From assembly GCF_000621525.1 (NCBI RefSeq), contig NZ_JHYC01000009.1, positions 1 to 64,000 of the forward strand: DNA of 64,000 bases, in the 5' to 3' direction. Each line of letters opens with the position of its first letter. Positions within the stretch are counted from its first letter, which is position 1. The stretch is from Legionella fairfieldensis ATCC 49588. Lineage in GTDB: Bacteria > Pseudomonadota > Gammaproteobacteria > Legionellales > Legionellaceae. The notes under the pieces were generated by a model. The model was not told the DNA's origin. It did not search any database and was given only the letters and a program-made list of their open reading frames with translations. Positions 57,608 to 64,000 of the stretch are shown here, piece by piece. The translations under genes and the position numbers were made by a program.

Positions 57608-58051
57608 ATGAAATTACCTTTACTCTCCGACCTGCTCACTTATGAAAATGAGCAGGTTGTTCTTTATTACTGTCAGCAACATCCAACCGTATCTTATGAG
57701 CAAGGCAGGCAATTACTCAGTGATTTATTAGCCTGGATGTGGGTAAATCTACATCGGCAAAGCAATAAGCGGCGTACTTATTTATTTGGCCCTTTACTTA
57801 CATTAGATGCACTTTGGCATTGTTTTATTCTTCATACGCAAGATTATGTCAGTTTTTGCGAATACTACTTTGAGGGTTATTTTCATCATCATATTGAACC
57901 GAGAGGGTATGAACATCAGCTAACTGCCGAAGAGCTCACCGACTTTCTTAATGATTGTTTTGATTATTTGGGTAAAGACTGGGTCATGCGATGTTTTCCT
58001 TCAGAGGATTTAGAGGATTTTTCATCAGAGATAAGCGTATCTCATTCTTGA
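57608..58051 (+). CDS. DUF1399/GRDP-like small protein
   Basis: The 147-residue product has LDALWHCFILHTQDYVSFCE and FHHHIEP. The order WH-x2-LHT-x2-Y-x2-FC ... HH resembles the DUF1399 (glycine-rich-domain protein) family, which may bind metal through the His and Cys residues. No signal peptide. It follows the small Cys-tailed ORF with a 1-bp gap. The function is unknown. Confidence 0.65.
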   Translation: MKLPLLSDLLTYENEQVVLYYCQQHPTVSYEQGRQLLSDLLAWMWVNLHRQSNKRRTYLFGPLLTLDALWHCFILHTQDYVSFCEYYFEGYFHHHIEPRGYEHQLTAEELTDFLNDCFDYLGKDWVMRCFPSEDLEDFSSEISVSHS

Positions 58052-58059
58052 GTATTAAA

Positions 58060-58145
58060 ATTCCTGGCGTACCCAAAGATCGAAGCACAATAGCACCATC
58101 ATCCCTGGATGCCGTGAACAAGTCACGGCACGTAGAGGTTTGCCA
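58060..58145 (+). repeat. Palindromic repeat, left of the GIY-YIG gene (first part)
   Basis: The segment with TGGATGCCGTGAACAAGTCA and CGGCACGTAGAGGTTTGCC shares the latter half of the ~90-bp family (GATGCCACGGCACGTGGGG, TTTGC) and is partly diverged. It starts just after the DUF1399-like gene. Confidence 0.55.
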
Positions 58146-58221
58146 GTTCAATTTTAAGAGTTTTCATTTACGTCAGGATGCATTGTCCTCTACTCTTCAA
58201 AATTAGTATATGGACAATAAG

Positions 58222-58258
58222 TCTACGTGCCGTGACTTGCTCACGGCATCCAGACGAT
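58222..58258 (-). repeat. Palindromic repeat at the 3' end of the GIY-YIG gene
   Basis: CTACGTGCCGTGACTTGCTC followed by ACGGCATCCAGACG is the inverted form of the sequence at 58110-58130 and ends 5 bases before the GIY-YIG stop codon on the minus strand. It contains the hairpin GCCGTGA/TCACGGC. Confidence 0.6.
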
Positions 58259-58263
58259 CTTAA

Positions 58264-58554
58264 TCAGCGGCAAATTTCTTCATAAAGATCGCACCATTCC
58301 GGATTTAACTTTTCAATCAAATTTAATTTCCACTGCCTGCGCCAGTTTTTAAAACATTTCTCACGACGAGCAGCTTCTATATAGGTTTCATGTATTTCAT
58401 AATAGACTAACCTATGAACATTATACCGGGCTGTAAAACCTGGAATTACTTTGTTTTTGTGCTCCCAGACACGCTTAATCAAATCAGATGTTGAACCAAT
58501 GTATAAAGTGCCGTTACGTTGACTCGCCATGATATAAACATAAAATGATTTCAT
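58264..58554 (-). CDS. GIY-YIG nuclease-domain protein (UPF0213-like)
   Basis: The 96-residue protein is a single GIY-YIG domain. It has FYVYIMASQRNGTLYIGSTS at the start, the Arg/His of LIKRVWEHKN, the Tyr/Glu of LVYYEIHETYIEAARREK, and KNWRRQWKLNLIE. The fold cuts DNA in other families; the role of these stand-alone forms is unclear. The gene is bracketed by palindromic repeats (58060-58258 and 58636-58657), which suggests a link with those elements. Confidence 0.82.
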   Translation of the reverse strand: MKSFYVYIMASQRNGTLYIGSTSDLIKRVWEHKNKVIPGFTARYNVHRLVYYEIHETYIEAARREKCFKNWRRQWKLNLIEKLNPEWCDLYEEICR

Positions 58555-58971
58555 CTCTTCCTTGTTATCGAGCTGGATTTAAGATGATAGTTATATAATC
58601 TCCCAATTAAAAGTACAGATTTAATTTGACCTTCTTCTGGATGGCATCACAGCACGTAAAAAGTGGAAATCTGAAGAAATACATTTTGGTATCGACAAGA
58701 CTTTACAGATGACGTATTATCATTTTGGACTTTCATGTTTTAATAGAGGGACGTGTCCCTAAAATTATCACTTGGGCTGTAAAAGCAATACCGTAGTCTG
58801 AATTAATGTTATAGAGTAATAGAGTCAGCTATTAGTCTTTCCAGATTTAGCCTTCGTTTTCTTGCTTTTTCTACTCCTGTCGAAACATTCAAGGACACAT
58901 CTGAATAACCTGTGATTGGCAGATTAATGTCTTGCGAATTACGAATAATTAATAAAACCTGGAGTGAAACC
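58555..58971. other. Gap between GIY-YIG gene and icmH
   Basis: It carries a truncated repeat end (TGGATGGCATCACAGCACGT, near 58638-58657) and the icmH promoter region. A short antisense frame at 58809-59006 overlaps the icmH start and is not called. Confidence 0.45.
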
Positions 58972-59757
58972 ATGACAGCCGAACACCTTTCGGCCTCTTT
59001 TGTCAATCAACTTTCGTTGCTTGGCGCAAAAAAAATGCCTCGAGGATATTATCGCTCTAAATTATTTATTGCTCCTTTTACAACCAATCCGCTGGTGGCG
59101 GCGGCTGGCCCTTTATTATCATTATTAGAGCGTTTATATTTAACGCCCTCATTGCCACCTGTTATTATCATTCGTGAAAATATTGAACATGAATTACGTG
59201 CCTTTCATAGCCGCTTGAATGGCAAAGCTTATACTGAAGAACTTGATGCAATTGCTCATTATTTACTCTGCGCAACAATTGATGAATTATTAGGAAAAAA
59301 TTATCTGCGTCTCTATGGCAAAGCTGCCGAGTTTCAGGCGTTTACTCCTTCATCCTATAGCGATGAAGGCCCGGAACGCCATTTCTTTGATATTGTCCAC
59401 TACATTAAACAACAACCCAATCAATACCTTGATTTGCTTGAACTGGCTTATTATTGTCTTATTGCAGGGTTTGAAGGTGAACAGCACGGACGTGCCGATG
59501 GACGACAGGCTCTGGACAATCTGATTGAGGAATTATATCAATTAATCAAGCAACATCGCGTTAATAAATCCTATCGTCTATTCAACGAACAAAAAACAGA
59601 TGACAGTTTTCCTAAAAATCGCAAACCTGTCATAGCGGTCAGCATCGTTGCTTTAAGTGTATGGGCTGCCGGCTATTTTACAAGCCACCTGCTATTGGAA
59701 AAACAAGCTCAAGCTGTCCAGTTTGGACACACGGTAACAGCAAGACTGGACGAGTAA
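58972..59757 (+). CDS. icmH: IcmH (DotU), Dot/Icm inner-membrane protein
   Basis: The 261-residue protein is the DotU/IcmH (TssL-like) family. A soluble N-terminal helical domain contains AIAHYLLCATIDELLGKN and YLDLLELAYYCLIAGFEGEQHG, and a single C-terminal membrane helix (VIAVSIVALSVWAAGYFT) lies at about residue 230. With IcmF it stabilises the Dot/Icm core complex. The ATG at 58972 (MTAEHLSA) follows GGAG. The stop shares one base with the icmF start. Confidence 0.94.
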   Translation: MTAEHLSASFVNQLSLLGAKKMPRGYYRSKLFIAPFTTNPLVAAAGPLLSLLERLYLTPSLPPVIIIRENIEHELRAFHSRLNGKAYTEELDAIAHYLLCATIDELLGKNYLRLYGKAAEFQAFTPSSYSDEGPERHFFDIVHYIKQQPNQYLDLLELAYYCLIAGFEGEQHGRADGRQALDNLIEELYQLIKQHRVNKSYRLFNEQKTDDSFPKNRKPVIAVSIVALSVWAAGYFTSHLLLEKQAQAVQFGHTVTARLDE

Positions 59758-62678
59758 TGGATAAATCACTCAGTGTGCTTTGCGAGGCATTAAAAAAAAT
59801 TCTAGGCCACTTAAAACCACAAAATGACGCCATTTCCTTTTTGTTAATGACAGGAAAAATAAATCAGGGTAAAACAACACTGCTTCGTCAAAGTAATCTC
59901 ACCCATTACCCTGTCAACAATGAAAGTAGTGCTAATTTTTTTTACAACCAGCATGGTGTAATATTAGAACTTGGGGAAGCCTGGCTCAACCAGACTGAAA
60001 ATCTCATTGGCTATACTATTAAGCAGCTCAATCGCTGTCATCCTAATGTTCGCATTTCCGGGGTTATTTTATGTGTCGATGCAGAAGAGCTATTAGTCGC
60101 AGAACCAGTCCACCTTCCCGAACAATGTAAATCGCATGCTCAACTGCTAGAACGTTTCGGTCAAGGATTAGGATATGTGGTCGATGTCGCTCTTCTTTTT
60201 ACCAAGCTTGATGCACTGGCAGGCTTTTGTGATTTTTTCCAATCGGATCACTCCACTGAACTGACCAAACCGCTAGGATTTTCCCTCGATTACAGCAAAC
60301 TCAGAAAAAAATCACTTGAAAATTACAGGCACCGCTTTGATCAAATGATCGAAGTTTTGGGACAACAGATTATCAACAAATTACATCCCGCGCGCTCCAC
60401 AGTAAAGCGCACTTTAATAAGAGAATTTCCTTTACAACTCGCCAGCTTGCGTGTACCCATTCAATCTTTAATACAATCATTACCTGATCAGCTTTTTCGT
60501 ATCAACGCAATTTATTTTACCAGTGCTGAACAAGGCGGCCACAGTATTGATAAGCTCAATAAAAAAATTCAACATGAATATGCTCTGGTCGTTCAGGATA
60601 AATTTCCCCAGTCTAATAATTATCGAGCTTATTTTATTGAGGGCGCGTTAAACACATTTCAAGAACAAACCAAACGTTATATTCCTCAGGTTAGTGCCAC
60701 TCAAAAATGGCTAGTCAGTCTGGCAGCTGGAACAGTCGCCCTGTCGCTTGTCTGGCTTATCCAGCAGCATTTTAAAACTGCTCGCTTGCTGGACGAAACA
60801 AGTAAGGAATTACTAACCTATGAAGCGTTACTCAGTCAAACTCAAGATAAAACACCGGCGTTATATCACTTGTCTCTGGCAACAAGCAAACTTGAACAAA
60901 TACCAACTGGTATTTTATCGGTTCCCATCATTGAACAGTTAAAAAATCAATTACATCGCAATACTCAGCATCGTTTACATGACAATTTTTTACCTGATCT
61001 GTTGAGTGATGTGGAACATATCATGGCCGATCCTCTACAGTCTCAAATTGCGCGCTATGAAGCATTAAAAATTTACCTCATGTTGGCTGAACCCAGGCAT
61101 TATTCCGAGCCGGAAGTGACTGACTGGTTTAATCAATACTGGAAAGCCAACCATTATAAAAACACCGAGAAACGATTATCCTTGCTGAAAGATGCGCTAA
61201 AACAGCCCATGCAACCTGTGGCCATCAATAATCAATTAGTAAGCGATGTGCGAAACTACCTCAATGCCTTACCCGCTACTTATTTATATTATTCCCTTGC
61301 CAAAAATAATTTTGCGCAGGGAAAGCAACCCATTGAGATAGAAGGCTTTGATTTAGCGAGTAAGGAATTGCCGCGATATTATACTAAAGCCGGATTTAAA
61401 GAAGAAATTGCGAACTTACCTAAAATTACCCGGCAATTACAACACGAAAATTGGGTGCTGGCACGCCAGGATCTGGATAACCTGCCGCTTTTGCTGGAAG
61501 AAGCTTATTGTTTTGAATATGTTGCCTGGTGGCAAAATTTTATCCGTCATACAAAACCTCAAAACTATCAAAATTATTTGCAGGCACGCCAGTTAACTCA
61601 AACGCTCCACCAAACAAATGCTGTGGGTAAACTGATTGCATTAATCCAGGAGCAAACAGGTCCTGACCTTAGTAATAACACTAACCAATTTAATGAAAAA
61701 GTAGCTAATCAATTCACTACTCTTAATTTAATGAGTGAGTCGGCCACCAAAGATTTAACGCAAAACATTAATGAACTGGAAAAGTTTCTTACAACGCTTT
61801 CTCTGGTTAATGATCAGGGAAAAACAGCATTTGATCTGACTAAAGCAAGATTTCAGGGAGGCGCGCTCGCTGATCCATTGAGTACCCTCTACAACAGAGC
61901 GCGCCAATTACCAGAACCAGTTTCGACCTGGGCTAAACAGTTAGCTGATGACACCTGGTTTATTTTTATTAATGAAAGCAAAACATACCTTAATAGAGAA
62001 TGGCAACAAACCGTTTATAACGAATATCGAACCAATATTATTGGTCGCTATCCGTTAGATCCAGCACAAACTCTGGAGGTTAATCTGCCTGATTTTGATC
62101 GTTTTTTTGCCCCTCACGGAACACTGAATCACTTTGTAAATAATTATATAAAACCTTTTTTGGATACCTCCATGCCTCAATGGCAACCTAAAGAATTAAA
62201 CGGTTATGTCATGCCCGTATCAAACGATATCATCAATGAATTAATTCGCGCAAATGTAATCAGTAATATGTTTTTTCCCGATGAAACGGAAACCAGTAAA
62301 ATCGAATTCAGTTTACAAAAAATTAATCTGGATCCGGTAGTTTCCAACTTACAGTTAATTATTGGCAATAATAAACTTACTGATAGTCAGAGTAGTGAAT
62401 CCTATACTCAATTTAACTGGCCTCAAAGTAATGCAAAGCTGATTTTATATTCTATTGAAGGTAATCATTACGAACTCGAAGAAACAGGCCCCTGGGCTTT
62501 CTTCAAAATGTTGCAAAAAGTCAATGTTCTCGTTGATAGCAATGATAGTTCGAGTCTGGAAATCCTGTTTGAAATCAACGGTAATTCAGGCAGATATGTT
62601 CTAAAAACCCAAAATCAGATTAATCCGTTTAGTCCAGGAATATTGACTGGTTTTAATCTAAAAGAAGAATTGGTCTAG
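59757..62678 (+). CDS. icmF: IcmF, Dot/Icm inner-membrane protein
   Basis: The 973-residue protein is the IcmF/TssM family. A Walker A-like GKINQGKT is at residues 33-40, a single membrane helix (WLVSLAAGTVALSLVWLIQ) near residue 325, and a large C-terminal periplasmic half follows. With IcmH it places and stabilises DotG and other Dot/Icm core proteins. The ATG at 59757 overlaps the icmH stop TAA by one base. The longer frame from 59661 is only antisense to the icmH reading. Confidence 0.95.
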   Translation: MDKSLSVLCEALKKILGHLKPQNDAISFLLMTGKINQGKTTLLRQSNLTHYPVNNESSANFFYNQHGVILELGEAWLNQTENLIGYTIKQLNRCHPNVRISGVILCVDAEELLVAEPVHLPEQCKSHAQLLERFGQGLGYVVDVALLFTKLDALAGFCDFFQSDHSTELTKPLGFSLDYSKLRKKSLENYRHRFDQMIEVLGQQIINKLHPARSTVKRTLIREFPLQLASLRVPIQSLIQSLPDQLFRINAIYFTSAEQGGHSIDKLNKKIQHEYALVVQDKFPQSNNYRAYFIEGALNTFQEQTKRYIPQVSATQKWLVSLAAGTVALSLVWLIQQHFKTARLLDETSKELLTYEALLSQTQDKTPALYHLSLATSKLEQIPTGILSVPIIEQLKNQLHRNTQHRLHDNFLPDLLSDVEHIMADPLQSQIARYEALKIYLMLAEPRHYSEPEVTDWFNQYWKANHYKNTEKRLSLLKDALKQPMQPVAINNQLVSDVRNYLNALPATYLYYSLAKNNFAQGKQPIEIEGFDLASKELPRYYTKAGFKEEIANLPKITRQLQHENWVLARQDLDNLPLLLEEAYCFEYVAWWQNFIRHTKPQNYQNYLQARQLTQTLHQTNAVGKLIALIQEQTGPDLSNNTNQFNEKVANQFTTLNLMSESATKDLTQNINELEKFLTTLSLVNDQGKTAFDLTKARFQGGALADPLSTLYNRARQLPEPVSTWAKQLADDTWFIFINESKTYLNREWQQTVYNEYRTNIIGRYPLDPAQTLEVNLPDFDRFFAPHGTLNHFVNNYIKPFLDTSMPQWQPKELNGYVMPVSNDIINELIRANVISNMFFPDETETSKIEFSLQKINLDPVVSNLQLIIGNNKLTDSQSSESYTQFNWPQSNAKLILYSIEGNHYELEETGPWAFFKMLQKVNVLVDSNDSSSLEILFEINGNSGRYVLKTQNQINPFSPGILTGFNLKEELV

Positions 62679-62818
62679 ATTGGTGAACGTTGCACTGCAC
62701 ACTTTTTGAAAAATATCCCAAGGGAGCCATTCACTTTATGAGGTTAATAAAATAAAGTATGGACACGAAGAGAACTTATTGTATAATATTACTTACAACT
62801 TCCTAATTTTTAGAAAAA

Positions 62819-63034
62819 ATGACATTGTTTAAATTGTTCTCTCGAAAAAAGTCAACCAAAGGTACCGATAATTTTAAAAAACCTGATCAAGAAGGATCAG
62901 AATTAAAATCTTCTCAGGCTGCTATACAATCTACGAATGTTGAAGAAAGTCAATTAACTGAAGACGAAAGGAAAGAATTACTCGCCTCATCTAAAGCTTA
63001 TGAGGATTTAGGTGTAGGATACACTATTGGTTAA
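62819..63034 (+). CDS. Small hydrophilic protein, unknown
   Basis: The 71-residue product is Lys/Ser/Glu-rich (MTLFKLFSRKKSTKGTDNF ... TEDERKELLASSKAYEDLG) with an amphipathic end. No family recognised. It lies 140 bp after icmF. The ribosome site is weak. Its stop codon lies at the edge of a hairpin loop (63016-63051). Confidence 0.5.
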   Translation: MTLFKLFSRKKSTKGTDNFKKPDQEGSELKSSQAAIQSTNVEESQLTEDERKELLASSKAYEDLGVGYTIG

Positions 63035-63051
63035 AATCAATAGTATATCCT
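63016..63051 (+). terminator. Hairpin at the stop codon of the small gene
   Basis: AGGATACACTATTG pairs with CAATAGTATATCCT (one mismatch, 14 bp) across an 8-base loop that contains the stop codon. No T-run follows, so it may be an mRNA 3' structure instead of an intrinsic terminator. Confidence 0.4.
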
Positions 63052-63112
63052 GAAACGGAAAGCCGGGGGTTAATAAGATTTTCAAAATTAAATGCGTTGT
63101 AGCAGTTCTGAC

Positions 63113-63496
63113 TTAATCTATAATTTCAAGTATAGCTTGTTGCGCTTCATTTAAGTTTTGTGTAATTTTTAACAATTTTATGTTCTCTTTATCATCGAGG
63201 GTTATTGTGTCCGACAGCTCAAAAATAAACTCACCTAAAACCGTCAACACTTGTACAAGATTATGTCGGTATTGATTTACATAGGTAGCCTCGTCCTCTC
63301 TGATTTCAAATAATTCAGGAAGTTTTAAAAGTAGGAATTCAACTTGTTTTAAAGATGGGTCATTTTCAAATCGCTTATCCAACTGCTGAAGCAAGCGCAC
63401 ATTATAAAAAATATCAGGAACTATCTGATCAATCTTATCGCATTTTAGAAGGCTTTGAGAGTAATCTTCTTCTGTGATGTTGTTTAGCGTATTCAT
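63113..63496 (-). CDS. Hypothetical helical protein
   Basis: The 127-residue product (MNTLNNITEEDYSQSLL ...) is acidic and predicted helical (YVNQYRHNLVQVLTVLGEFIFEL). No signal peptide or family recognised. The ATG at 63496 follows GGAG, which sets the start; the ATG 12 bases upstream lacks a site. It may be co-transcribed with the following partial gene, which lies upstream of it on the minus strand (90 bp). Confidence 0.55.
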   Translation of the reverse strand: MNTLNNITEEDYSQSLLKCDKIDQIVPDIFYNVRLLQQLDKRFENDPSLKQVEFLLLKLPELFEIREDEATYVNQYRHNLVQVLTVLGEFIFELSDTITLDDKENIKLLKITQNLNEAQQAILEIID

Positions 63497-63586
63497 AGCA
63501 AACTCCATTTATAGAGTAATTAATAACTGTTCTAACCCAATATTTCGTAAAATTAGCTTCATGTCGTTGGGAGTAATAGTATGACT

Positions 63587-64000
63587 TTACAATTTTTTTA
63601 TAGATCCAATATCTTCTTGATTGTTTTGGGATTCTGAGTCCTGTTTTATTTGATTCAGCTCTTTTTTATAACCCGAAACAGCATCAAATGCTTCATAAAT
63701 ACCCTTTGCCGTTCCTGCTACTACATTTTTTATACCCTTGGTTAAAGCCAATAATCCGTTACCCAATTGAGACGCTGCATTTTTTAACTCACTCCAGGCG
63801 GCCTTTCCACTTTTTAAAAGATAATCTTTTCCTTCTTCCCTATATTTTTTCTGTGCACTTTCTTTAGTTTCAGGACGCTTCATCCCCTTAACAAGGTCTT
63901 TATTCATCGTAATAAGCTTTTCCACATCATGCCCCACCACCATATTTTTTATGGCCTTAACACAGGAAACCAAAGCATTCCCAAAATGTACGGCTGCTTT
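63587..64000 (-). CDS. C-terminal part of an unknown protein, cut by window end
   Basis: The frame is open to the last base (…KAAVHFGNAL before the first possible start at 63973), so the N-terminus is beyond the window. The visible 137 residues have amphipathic helices (AAWSELKNAASQLGNGLLAL, then NVVAGTAKGIYEAFDAV) and a polar Asp/Gln/Glu-rich tail. No family recognised. The polar C-terminus is the sort seen in some secreted Legionella proteins, but that is weak. Confidence 0.5.
   Translation of the reverse strand, partial: KAAVHFGNALVSCVKAIKNMVVGHDVEKLITMNKDLVKGMKRPETKESAQKKYREEGKDYLLKSGKAAWSELKNAASQLGNGLLALTKGIKNVVAGTAKGIYEAFDAVSGYKKELNQIKQDSESQNNQEDIGSIKKL

Noticed and set aside
58809-59006. 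65-residue frame on the minus strand before icmH
   Set aside because: It overlaps the icmH start and has no family-like content.

Overview
The window is a stretch of a Legionella chromosome. Three gene sets point to the genus: a complete enhC-enhB-enhA cluster, the icmH(dotU)-icmF pair of the Dot/Icm type IV secretion system, and a plaA-type GDSL lysophospholipase next to djlA and waaA. The letA-uvrC pair, ahpC-ahpD, several effector-like proteins and AT-rich sequence agree with this. The species cannot be named from the sequence alone.

Layout. 1-5.2 kb: the 3' end of an unknown gene, a tRNA-Lys(CTT), a NodB-type polysaccharide deacetylase, and a three-gene operon (GTP cyclohydrolase II-like, DUF1688, uracil phosphoribosyltransferase) that looks like the URC uracil-catabolism module. 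5.2-12.4 kb is accessory: a metallo-beta-lactamase-fold hydrolase, a decayed Abi-family gene, a 1019-residue calpain-like coiled-coil protein (candidate effector), and a secreted Thr/Pro/Gly repeat protein. 12.4-14.5 kb: argE, a GNAT acetyltransferase and a small WYL-like protein. 14.6-22.4 kb: a surface-polysaccharide locus with an SDR epimerase, a polytopic membrane protein, and a heptose set (GmhA-like isomerase, HddA-like kinase, transaldolase, nucleotidyltransferase). It also holds a GT2 glycosyltransferase and a flavin oxidoreductase. 22.6-31 kb: a TPR protein, a second deacetylase paralogue and enhCBA. 31.3-32.9 kb: a candidate effector with F-box-like and ankyrin-like segments.

33.3-51.4 kb is mostly housekeeping: uvrC, letA, phhA, dacB, bioC, comF, an RseP-type protease, hemA-prfA-prmC, dksA, waaA, djlA, plaA and a DUF3530-like gene. 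51.6-57.1 kb: a DeaD-type RNA helicase, fadH and ahpD/ahpC. 57.4-58.6 kb: a small Cys-tailed ORF, a DUF1399-like gene and a GIY-YIG gene set among repeats. 59-64 kb: icmH-icmF followed by three small unknown genes, the last cut by the window end.

Intergenic gaps carry several dispersed repeat families. These include a roughly 90-bp element in three clear copies, and a 134-bp MITE-like insertion with perfect 19-bp inverted ends and an 8-bp target duplication, nested inside another repeat. I see no CRISPR array, no rRNA and no complete transposase gene.
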